Of a stretch of 12,168 bases of DNA, positions 6,592-12,168 are shown piece by piece. The translations under genes and the position numbers were made by a program. The stretch lies in the NCBI GenBank assembly GCA_025924435.1, contig JAICIL010000111.1, positions 1 to 12,168 on the forward strand. The letters run 5' to 3'. Source of the DNA: Chloroflexia bacterium. GTDB lineage: Bacteria > Chloroflexota > Chloroflexia > Thermomicrobiales > JALYUS01. Position 1 is the stretch's first letter. Every line of letters begins with the position of its first letter. Below the pieces are notes generated by a model, which saw nothing but the letters and a program-made list of their open reading frames with translations, had not been told where the DNA came from and did not search any database.

Positions 6592-8208
6592 TCAGCGGTC
6601 CACCTTCTCCGTCCACGGATACGCCCAAAGGGAGGGAACGCGCCGGTAGACTTGCACGCCCTGGATGATCGCCACCAGTTGGTAGCGGCGGGTGAGAACA
6701 GGGCGCAGGCGGTCGTGGGCGCGCTGAAAGCGGGGGGCATCCACATCCACAATGAACGCTGGTCCGGCGGGGGTGTCGAGCGTGGCGATCAGTCGGTCGA
6801 AGGTCGCGGGGTCGTTCAGGATCGGCTCCCGCCAGACGACGGCGAAGGCGCTCTGCCGCTCGCTCAGATAGTAAATCTCCGGCGCTTCGAAGGCGATGTA
6901 GATGCGGTCGTTCGGCCCTGAGTTCGCCTTCAGATATTCCACGAGCAGCCCCTGCGCCTGGTACGCGCGGTCATGGTAGAGGTTCCAGGAAATGTCCGCC
7001 GGTTGCGCGGCGAAATACTGCCCGGTGTAGGCGGCGGTCAGCATGACGCTCAGACTGAGAAGGGTGACGAGACGCACGCGCCAGCGCGCCGTTTCGCCGC
7101 GCGCGAAGGCGGCGCGCACACCAATCGCGGCATAGATCGCCAGCGGTGGAAGCAATTGGAAGAAATAGTGCGTGAACCAGTTGCCGCCGAGCGCGATGCC
7201 GCCGAAACTGGCAAGAAACCAGAGCGGTGCGAGCCACCGCGCGTCCTCGGAGAGCGAGGCACGATAGATCGTCAGCGCCAGCGCGGTGAGAACGACGAGC
7301 GGCAGCACATCACCGCCAACGACGAGGCTGTTCCAGAGCGAATGGCCGAGCCGCCCGAAGGCGTGGCGCGAGACGATGGATTCCGTCGCGCCCCGATACA
7401 GCAGCACCTGCCGGATATACGCCCGCCCATCCCGTGCGAAACCGTCCACAATGGCGGGCAGCACACCGATCAGTGCCCCCGCACCGAGGATGGATTGACG
7501 GCGCAGGCGCGCCCACCACGGTATCCCCTCCCGACGCGCGGCGAGGAAGAGCAAGAGCGCGGCAGTGGCGACTGCCGCGACCTCCGCGGGCTTGATGACG
7601 ACCGCGATGCCCGCGCAGAGGCCGCTCAGGAAGATGCATCGCGTCGCGGCGACGCTCTCACGGGCAAAGAGCCGTCTATCCGGCTCCATCCGCGTACGCT
7701 CGGCGGGCAGGAGCAGCACGAGGCTGGCAAGCGCGGGGAGGGTCATGAAGAGTTCGGCGTTCGCGGTGAACCCCTGCACATGCGGCATCGCCGAGAAGAG
7801 GGCGAAGAGGAAGGCGGCGAGCAACCCCGTTCGCGTATCCGCGAGCCGCCGCCCGATGATGGAGATGAGCAGCGCCGAACCCGCGTTGTAGAGCGCGGCG
7901 AAGAGCCGAATCGCGACGATGCCGCGGCCGAGCGTCTGGAAGATCACGCGATAGACCCAGAGAATGCCCTGCGTGCGGTCGAACCAGAGCAAGTGATAGA
8001 GCGTCCTGCCGCTCAGGCCGTAGTGCGTCGTGTAGGCGTAGCCGCCCTCGTCCGCGATCAGTGGCACATGGAGGAAGGGCATCCGCACGAGCACAGCGAG
8101 CAGCAGGATCACGCCGAGCGCGACCTGCCATGTCAGAACCCACCGCCGGAACGCCGCCAACCTCGCCATGTCCGCACCCAACCATGCGCGATCGTGCGCC
8201 GCCATCAC
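6592..8208 (-). CDS. GT39/PMT-type membrane glycosyltransferase (ArnT/RgtA-like superfamily)
   Basis: This protein of about 538 residues has many hydrophobic helices. After the first helix (about 27-43) comes the periplasmic loop motif 'PLIADEGGYAY', whose Asp53-Glu54 pair is the catalytic acidic signature of GT-C enzymes such as PMT and ArnT. Further family features are the 'RLFAALYNAGSALLISIIGRRL' helix, 'AELFMTLPALAS', and a soluble C-terminal domain (from about 410) with 'YYLSERQ'. These enzymes move a sugar from a polyprenyl-phosphate donor to lipid, glycan or protein on the outer face of the membrane. The acceptor is unknown. The start is uncertain. GTG 8208 and ATG 8205 are adjacent and have GAGGA only a few bases away, closer than normal; ATG 8169 is an alternative with a weak site. 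A possible -10 box GATAAT on this strand (8225-8230) would give a very short leader. Confidence 0.85.
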   Translation of the reverse strand: MMAAHDRAWLGADMARLAAFRRWVLTWQVALGVILLLAVLVRMPFLHVPLIADEGGYAYTTHYGLSGRTLYHLLWFDRTQGILWVYRVIFQTLGRGIVAIRLFAALYNAGSALLISIIGRRLADTRTGLLAAFLFALFSAMPHVQGFTANAELFMTLPALASLVLLLPAERTRMEPDRRLFARESVAATRCIFLSGLCAGIAVVIKPAEVAAVATAALLLFLAARREGIPWWARLRRQSILGAGALIGVLPAIVDGFARDGRAYIRQVLLYRGATESIVSRHAFGRLGHSLWNSLVVGGDVLPLVVLTALALTIYRASLSEDARWLAPLWFLASFGGIALGGNWFTHYFFQLLPPLAIYAAIGVRAAFARGETARWRVRLVTLLSLSVMLTAAYTGQYFAAQPADISWNLYHDRAYQAQGLLVEYLKANSGPNDRIYIAFEAPEIYYLSERQSAFAVVWREPILNDPATFDRLIATLDTPAGPAFIVDVDAPRFQRAHDRLRPVLTRRYQLVAIIQGVQVYRRVPSLWAYPWTEKVDR

Positions 8209-8309
8209 TCCTCAGCCGACGCAGATTATCGCCGTCCATCTTCCGGCACGATAGAGACCTTTAACAGATACCGCGCCGCACATGAATGATCGGTGAACGC
8301 CCGATGTTC

Positions 8310-8333
8310 GGGAACGTTCCCCTCCCGTATACT
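8310..8333 (+). promoter_or_regulatory. Perfect 12-bp palindrome next to a TATACT -10 box
   Basis: GGGAACGTTCCC (8310-8321) is a perfect palindrome ending six bases before TATACT (8328-8333), a good -10 box for the dehydrogenase gene. The -35 region (TGTTCG, 8305-8310) is poor, as expected for a promoter that needs or is blocked by a regulator. A dimeric repressor or activator could bind here. About three 12-bp palindromes are expected by chance in a window of this size, so the argument is position rather than rarity. The rest of the divergent gap 8209-8373 is unremarkable. Confidence 0.4.
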
Positions 8334-8360
8334 CTCCGAGCGAGGTTCGATGAGATGCGG

Positions 8361-8366
8361 AAGGAG
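8361..8366 (+). promoter_or_regulatory. Shine-Dalgarno sequence setting the start at 8374
   Basis: AAGGAG lies seven bases before the ATG at 8374. The longer in-frame start at 8293 lies upstream of the -10 box and would add 27 residues before the beta-strand that opens this enzyme family. Confidence 0.8.
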
Positions 8367-8373
8367 CGAGCGG

Positions 8374-9456
8374 ATGCGAACACACCGGATTGCGGTCATG
8401 CCGATGGATGGCATCGGGCGGGAAGTAATCCCGGCGGCGGTGCGCGTCCTGCGCGCGGCAGAGCGGGCGGTCGGCGGTTTCGCGCTCGCAATGACCGATT
8501 TCGACTGGTCGGCGCGCACATCGCTCGAAACGGGCGCGCCAATCGTGCCGCCCGGCGGTTTCGACACGCTGCGCGGCTTCGACGCGATCCTCTTCGGCGC
8601 GCATGGCGGCACGCCCGGCGTCCCGGACGATGTCGCCTTCGCGGAGACGCTCTTTGCCTTTCGCCTCGCCTTCGATGAGTACATCAATCTCCGCCCCTGC
8701 AAACTGCTTCCCGGTATCCCTTCCGTGCTCGCGCAGGCGAAGCCGGAGGACGTGGATTTCGTTATCGTGCGCGAGAATGTCGAGGGCGAACTGGCAGGGC
8801 CGGGCGGGCGTACCGGCGTCGGCACACCGTGGGAGACCGCCTCACAACTGACCGTCATCAGCCGTGGCAACACCGAGCGCGTCGCGCGCTACTCCTTCAA
8901 CCTCGCCCGCTCCCGGCGCAAGCGGCTGGCGAACATCACGAAATCGAACGCGATGCGCCATGCCTACACGCTCTGGGATGAAGTAATCGCCGAAGTCGGC
9001 AAAGAATACCCGGACGTGCAACTGGACAAATTCTATGTGGACGCGGCAGCCGCGCGGATGGTGCTGCGTCCGCAGGATTTCGACGTGCTGCTCTGCACGA
9101 ATTTGTTTGGCGACATCCTCTCCGACCTCGGCGCGGCGCTGGCGGGCGGCCTCGGCGTAGCGGCGAGCGGCAATCTTAACCCGGAAGGTGCCGCGCCCTC
9201 ATTGTTCGAGCCGGTCCACGGCAGCGCGCCGGACATCGCCGGGCGCGGCATCGCCAACCCCGTCGCCGCCATCGGCGCAGGCGCACTCATGCTCCGTCAT
9301 CTCGGTGAAGCGGCGGCAGCGGACGCCATCGAAGCCGCGATGGGCCGCATCCTTCGCGACGGCGAGTTCCGCACCGCCGACCTCGGCGGCGGCGCAACCA
9401 CTGACCAGATGGCAGACGCAATCGCCAAGCGTGTAGTGCAAGGAAATGCAGAGTAG
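8374..9456 (+). CDS. Beta-decarboxylating NAD-dependent dehydrogenase (tartrate/D-malate/isopropylmalate dehydrogenase family)
   Basis: This 360-residue protein has full-length IPMDH/IDH architecture. It opens 'IAVMPMDGIGREVIP'. Substrate arginines are in 'FAFRLAF' (R97), 'NLRPCK' (R107) and 'IVRENVEGE' (R133). The catalytic Lys is K190 in 'ITKSN', the metal Asp residues are D223, D247 and D251, and the NAD-binding loop is 'HGSAPDIAGRGIANP' (282-296). The family oxidises 2-hydroxy acids and decarboxylates the product, using a divalent metal and NAD. 'TDFDWSARTSLETG' and 'EGE' after 'VREN' look closer to tartrate/D-malate dehydrogenases than to LeuB. No leucine genes are nearby. The catalytic Tyr expected seven residues after R133 is Leu140, which is unusual. 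The gene is divergent from the glycosyltransferase and has its own promoter with a palindrome. A weak GGGG/CCCC stem (about 9464-9485) follows the stop. Confidence 0.88.
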   Translation: MRTHRIAVMPMDGIGREVIPAAVRVLRAAERAVGGFALAMTDFDWSARTSLETGAPIVPPGGFDTLRGFDAILFGAHGGTPGVPDDVAFAETLFAFRLAFDEYINLRPCKLLPGIPSVLAQAKPEDVDFVIVRENVEGELAGPGGRTGVGTPWETASQLTVISRGNTERVARYSFNLARSRRKRLANITKSNAMRHAYTLWDEVIAEVGKEYPDVQLDKFYVDAAAARMVLRPQDFDVLLCTNLFGDILSDLGAALAGGLGVAASGNLNPEGAAPSLFEPVHGSAPDIAGRGIANPVAAIGAGALMLRHLGEAAAADAIEAAMGRILRDGEFRTADLGGGATTDQMADAIAKRVVQGNAE

Positions 9457-9519
9457 ATCGTCGGGGAGGCTCGTGCTTCGCCCCAACCGTCTTGAGTGAT
9501 GCTCCGCCTTCCTCCTCAG

Positions 9520-9548
9520 TTGCACGCGCGGTGGTATCCTCCTAGGAT
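9520..9548 (+). promoter_or_regulatory. Candidate sigma70-like promoter for the small membrane protein gene
   Basis: TTGCAC (9520-9525), a 17-base spacer, then TAGGAT (9543-9548). Transcription would begin near 9555, about 30 bases before the ATG at 9586. This excludes the in-frame ATGs at 9496 and 9547. Confidence 0.45.
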
Positions 9549-9569
9549 GGCGCACAATGACGTGCGCGC

Positions 9570-9578
9570 AGGGAAGGA
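9570..9578 (+). promoter_or_regulatory. Shine-Dalgarno sequence setting the start at 9586
   Basis: AGGGAAGGA ends seven bases before the ATG at 9586. Together with the candidate promoter it decides between three in-frame starts. Confidence 0.75.
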
Positions 9579-9585
9579 TACACCG

Positions 9586-10041
9586 ATGAATGCAGCGAAG
9601 ACGGTACGTAATCTCGGTCTCGGTCTGTGGGTGGGCGGGATGGCGGCGATTGACTTTGTGGACGCGCCCGCCCGCTTCAAGACGCCCGGCCTCGACCGCA
9701 ACGCGATCACGGCGGTTGGGCGATCCGTTTTTCGGGCATGGAGCCGCTACGAACTCGGCCTCGCCACCCTCACCGCCGCGACCGCCCTAGTCGCCGCGCG
9801 GGATGAGGGCAGCAACAAGCGCACTGCCGCCCTCGTTGCGCCGATGTGGGCGCTCACGATCGTACAGTTTGCGCTCCTTCAGCCAAAGATGCGCGCCATC
9901 GCCGAGGGGTTGGATTTCGTCAATCGCGATCCGAACGAGCCGCGCTACGCCGCTCATCGCAAAGTTCACGGCGCGTATATGGCGGCGGACGGCGTCAAGT
10001 TCCTGCTCGGCCTCGCCGCGAACGTCGCGAGCAACAGATAG
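9586..10041 (+). CDS. Small integral membrane protein, DUF4149/TMEM205-like
   Basis: This 151-residue protein has about four hydrophobic segments: 'LGLGLWVGGMAAIDFV' near the start, 'LGLATLTAATALVAA', 'TAALVAPMWALTIVQFALL', and a last one, 'AADGVKFLLGLAANVA'. The opening L-G-x-W-x-G-G-x-x-x-x-x-F-V-x-A-P pattern, a following R-x-x-F-R-x-W-x-R-Y segment and the late H-x-x-H-G motif ('HRKVHGAYM') fit the DUF4149/TMEM205-like family. Its role is unknown; the family is found in bacteria, often as single genes. No signal peptide cleavage site or enzyme motif is visible. It appears to be transcribed alone from a promoter at 9520-9548. It converges on the S9 peptidase gene with a heptad-repeat hairpin in between. 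The family assignment is by pattern memory and moderately sure; membrane location is secure. Confidence 0.75.
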   Translation: MNAAKTVRNLGLGLWVGGMAAIDFVDAPARFKTPGLDRNAITAVGRSVFRAWSRYELGLATLTAATALVAARDEGSNKRTAALVAPMWALTIVQFALLQPKMRAIAEGLDFVNRDPNEPRYAAHRKVHGAYMAADGVKFLLGLAANVASNR

Positions 10042-10045
10042 GGGC

Positions 10046-10084
10046 TCGAGGTTTGGGGAGTCTACTCCGAACCCCGAACCTCGA
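10046..10084. terminator. Hairpin between convergent genes (bidirectional terminator candidate)
   Basis: TCGAGGTT (10046-10053) pairs with AACCTCGA (10077-10084). GGGG (10055-10058) pairs with CCCC (10072-10075). The tip can close as GGAGT/ACTCC (10057-10061 with 10064-10068) in an alternative fold. It fills most of the 59-base gap between the membrane protein stop and the peptidase stop. As at 3304-3347, there is no U-run. Confidence 0.55.
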
Positions 10085-10100
10085 ACCTCGAACCTCGAAC
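10067..10100. repeat. Heptanucleotide tandem repeat (YCGAACC units)
   Basis: Units CCGAACC, CCGAACC-like and TCGAACC recur every seven bases. Bases 10081-10087 and 10088-10094 are identical, and 10095-10100 is a partial copy. The array runs directly up to the stop codon of the S9 peptidase gene. It forms the right arm of the hairpin and resembles the reverse complement of the heptads at 3305-3325. Confidence 0.75.
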
Positions 10101-12095
10101 TCAGGCCTTCAAGTATTTGTCGAACCAGCCAACGATGCGCTCCAATCGCTCGCGGCGGTGGGCGGGTTTACCGGAGCGGGAGAGGCCGTGGCTCTCATTC
10201 GGGAAGCGGACGAAGGCGACATCGCGCCGCAGCCGCCGCAGCACGGTGAATAACTGCTCCGCCTCGCTGATCGTGCAGCGGTGGTCGTTTTCGCTATGGA
10301 TGATGAGCAGCGGCACCGTGATCTTCTCGACATGCGCGATCGGCGAGCGGTCCCAGTAGGAGTCGCGATGCTCCCAGTACGGCCCCTCGAACTCCCAATC
10401 GAGCGAGCGCCAGATCATGTCGCTCGTCCCATATGACGAGATGCGGCTGAGTGTGCTCCGCTCCGTTACGCCTGCTTTCCAGCGATTCGGGTACGCACCG
10501 ATGAGGAAGTTCATCAGGTAGCCACCGTACGAGCCACCCGTGATGCCGACGCGCTCCGCGCTCAGGTAGGGCCGCTCAAGCGCATACTCCAGCCCCGCCA
10601 TCACGTCATGGACATCCACATCGCCCCAGTTGCCGGTGAGCGCGGAGGTGAATGCCTGCCCGTAGCCGGTGCTGCCGCGCGGGTTGAAATAGGCGACGAC
10701 GTACCCCTCGGCGGCGTAGCGGTGGAACGAATGCATAAATGACGAGCCGTACTGCCCGCGCGGGCCGCCGTGAATGTCGAGAATCAGCGGGTACTGGCGC
10801 GATGCATCGAAACCGGGCGGATGCAAAATCCAGCCGTCCATCGCGATCCCCTCACCAATCGGTACGGACACGCGCTCCGGCTCGGGAAGGATGACGCCTG
10901 CGAGCGCCTCGCTGTTTATGTCCGTCAGGCGGCGCTCCTTCGTGCCATCGAGGTTCGCGACGACGAGGTCGCCCGGTATCGTCATGCTGGAGACGGCGGC
11001 GACGATTGTCGTACCCGCCGCGTGGAAGCCCGCGCAGTTCCGGTCGCCGCCGAGGACGATGCCGACGCCGCCGGTCATCGCGACACGAGCAACCATCGCC
11101 GTGCCGCGATCCTCGGTGACGAAGAGAATGCCGGTGCCGTCCGGTGTCCATTGGATCGGATACTGACCGTTGCCCGTGCCGATGTCGCCCATCACGCCGC
11201 CTGTCGCGGAGCGGTCGTAGTCGCGCGTCAGGGCATGCGGTGCGCCGCCGCCATCGGCAAGGACGACCCAGACCCAATCCTGCGTCGTCGGGCCGGTCTC
11301 CGACGGCTGGTCGTGACCGAGGAAGGCGATCTGTTTGCCATCCGGGGACCAGGCGGGCGCCTTGAACGGCCCGACGCTCCCCGTTAGTTGCGTCACATCG
11401 CCGCCACCCGCCGGGATCGTGTAGAGATCGGCGACGGTCGTCCACTCGCGATCCGGCGTGCGGCGGGAGATGAAGGCGATGCGCGACCCATCCGGCGACC
11501 AGACAGGCTGCGTATCGTCCCACGGCCCGTCGGTCCGTTGCGTTGGCTCGCCGCCCATGGCGGGCACGGTGAAGAGATGCTTGTACCGGCCATCCCAGAA
11601 GCCCTCGCCATCCATCTTGTAACCCAACTGCGTGATCACCCGCACGTCGCTCCCCTCCCGCGGGGCGTGCGTCGGATCGTCATTCGCGGGGCGGTCGGTC
11701 TTGGCGACATAGACGAGCGATGCGCCGTCCGGCGACCACGCGGGCTGGCTGACATCGCTCGATCCGTGGGTCAGGCGGCGTGCCTCGCCGAAGTCGGCGG
11801 GGATCAGCCAGAGTTCCTTGCGCTCTTCACGGTCGGAGACGAACGCGACCGTCCGGCCATCCGGCGACCAGCGCGGAGCACTGTCGTTCGCTTCGGCGGT
11901 CGTCAGTTGCCGGGGGGCGCCGCCCGCCGTCTCCACGAGCCAGAGATTCGAGACGGTGCGATCCTTCTCCGTATCCGTCCGCGTGACGGCGAAGACGACG
12001 CGCGATCCGTCCGACGAAGCCTGAAACTCGCCGACGACGCGCAGTGCGAAGAGATCATCATTCGTGATCGTACGGCCACTCGATGTATGCGTCAT
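10101..12095 (-). CDS. S9 family peptidase (acylaminoacyl-peptidase/DPP-like prolyl oligopeptidase family)
   Basis: This 664-residue protein has two domains. Residues about 1-400 form a WD40/TolB-like beta-propeller with at least five W-S/T-P-D-G blades (near 76, 120, 199, 249 and 316). Residues about 405-664 form an alpha/beta-hydrolase (Peptidase_S9) with 'DIHGGPRGQYG' (oxyanion region, 440-450), 'NPRGSTGYG' (471-479), the nucleophile S522 in 'GITGGSYGGYLM', D604 in 'HSENDHRC' and H636 in 'NESHGLSRSG'. All catalytic residues are present. The family cleaves short peptides, often after Pro or at acylated N-termini, with the propeller limiting access to small substrates. There is no signal peptide, so it is probably cytoplasmic. 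AGGGGAGGT on the minus strand, about six bases before the ATG at 12095, supports the start. The family call is very secure; specificity is unknown. Confidence 0.95.
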   Translation of the reverse strand: MTHTSSGRTITNDDLFALRVVGEFQASSDGSRVVFAVTRTDTEKDRTVSNLWLVETAGGAPRQLTTAEANDSAPRWSPDGRTVAFVSDREERKELWLIPADFGEARRLTHGSSDVSQPAWSPDGASLVYVAKTDRPANDDPTHAPREGSDVRVITQLGYKMDGEGFWDGRYKHLFTVPAMGGEPTQRTDGPWDDTQPVWSPDGSRIAFISRRTPDREWTTVADLYTIPAGGGDVTQLTGSVGPFKAPAWSPDGKQIAFLGHDQPSETGPTTQDWVWVVLADGGGAPHALTRDYDRSATGGVMGDIGTGNGQYPIQWTPDGTGILFVTEDRGTAMVARVAMTGGVGIVLGGDRNCAGFHAAGTTIVAAVSSMTIPGDLVVANLDGTKERRLTDINSEALAGVILPEPERVSVPIGEGIAMDGWILHPPGFDASRQYPLILDIHGGPRGQYGSSFMHSFHRYAAEGYVVAYFNPRGSTGYGQAFTSALTGNWGDVDVHDVMAGLEYALERPYLSAERVGITGGSYGGYLMNFLIGAYPNRWKAGVTERSTLSRISSYGTSDMIWRSLDWEFEGPYWEHRDSYWDRSPIAHVEKITVPLLIIHSENDHRCTISEAEQLFTVLRRLRRDVAFVRFPNESHGLSRSGKPAHRRERLERIVGWFDKYLKA

Positions 12096-12109
12096 GGTGA
12101 ACCTCCCCT

Positions 12110-12138
12110 GAGTAGACAGTAGCCAGTAGACAGAACGA
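12110..12138. repeat. Heptad tandem repeat (AGTAGAC units) upstream of the S9 peptidase
   Basis: Three consecutive heptads, AGTAGAC, AGTAGCC and AGTAGAC (12111-12131), are followed by a diverged unit, AGAACGA. The first eight bases, GAGTAGAC (12110-12117), are the reverse complement of 10061-10068. The array lies just upstream of the peptidase Shine-Dalgarno sequence, so it probably falls in the leader or promoter. The remaining bases to the window end (12139-12168) show no clear feature, and no convincing -35/-10 pair was found here. Confidence 0.6.
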
Positions 12139-12168
12139 GAGAGTTGTCAGCGTATCATCTCAGATTAC

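Noticed and set aside
6973..8289. 438-residue open frame on the plus strand opposite the GT39 gene
   Set aside because: It is an antisense shadow. Its composition is low-complexity Arg/Glu/Asp/Pro without any recognisable motif, typical of the third-position GC bias of the real gene on the other strand, which has clear GT-C motifs.
11388..12122. 244-residue plus-strand frame opposite the S9 peptidase propeller
   Set aside because: It is a shadow of the repeated WSPDG coding pattern. No Shine-Dalgarno sequence or domain is seen.
1..12168. A new defence, secondary-metabolite or mobile system formed by these nine genes
   Set aside because: Gene order mixes orientations, intergenic gaps hold separate promoters and terminators, and the families are ordinary metabolic, transport and envelope proteins without a shared pathway. 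No nuclease, toxin, integrase or carrier-protein genes are present.

Overview
This is a GC-rich bacterial chromosome fragment holding nine apparently real genes. One of them is cut by the left edge. I see no RNA genes, transposases, CRISPR arrays, phage genes or plasmid functions. The best taxonomic hint is the secreted protein at 1964-3295, whose layout (FQW start, 'LVQYFDKARME', 'LGFPISPAF', 'AFERRVLTYTP', 'HYQQWRY') I recall from many Chloroflexota (Thermomicrobia-like) genomes. That assignment rests on memory and could not be checked by a search.

Layout, left to right. The end of a UbiG-like SAM methyltransferase (+) is followed by a PLP-dependent threonine/serine dehydratase-like enzyme (+). 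Next comes a large nested inverted repeat, then a secreted two-domain protein with LGFP-like motifs (+). This gene converges, across a 16-bp perfect hairpin, on an amidohydrolase-fold protein (-) whose metal site looks degenerate. A second class I methyltransferase (+) converges, with only 11 bp between stop codons, on an MFS exporter (-). A GT39-type membrane glycosyltransferase (-) lies upstream of the MFS gene. A beta-decarboxylating dehydrogenase of the isopropylmalate/tartrate/D-malate family (+) is transcribed divergently from the glycosyltransferase. A small DUF4149/TMEM205-like membrane protein (+) then converges, across a heptad-repeat hairpin, on an S9 prolyl-oligopeptidase-family peptidase (-).

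The genes do not form an obvious pathway. Most look like single-gene transcription units with their own Shine-Dalgarno sequences and, in several cases, reasonable sigma70-like promoters. I found no convincing new multi-gene system. The most interesting signals lie between or inside ordinary genes. They are a family of intergenic heptanucleotide repeats and hairpins sharing GAGTAGAC and GTTCGG words, the long nested inverted repeat at 1687-1856, and two enzymes with substitutions at normally conserved catalytic positions: HxH to ExY and Asp to Asn in the amidohydrolase, and Tyr to Leu in the dehydrogenase.
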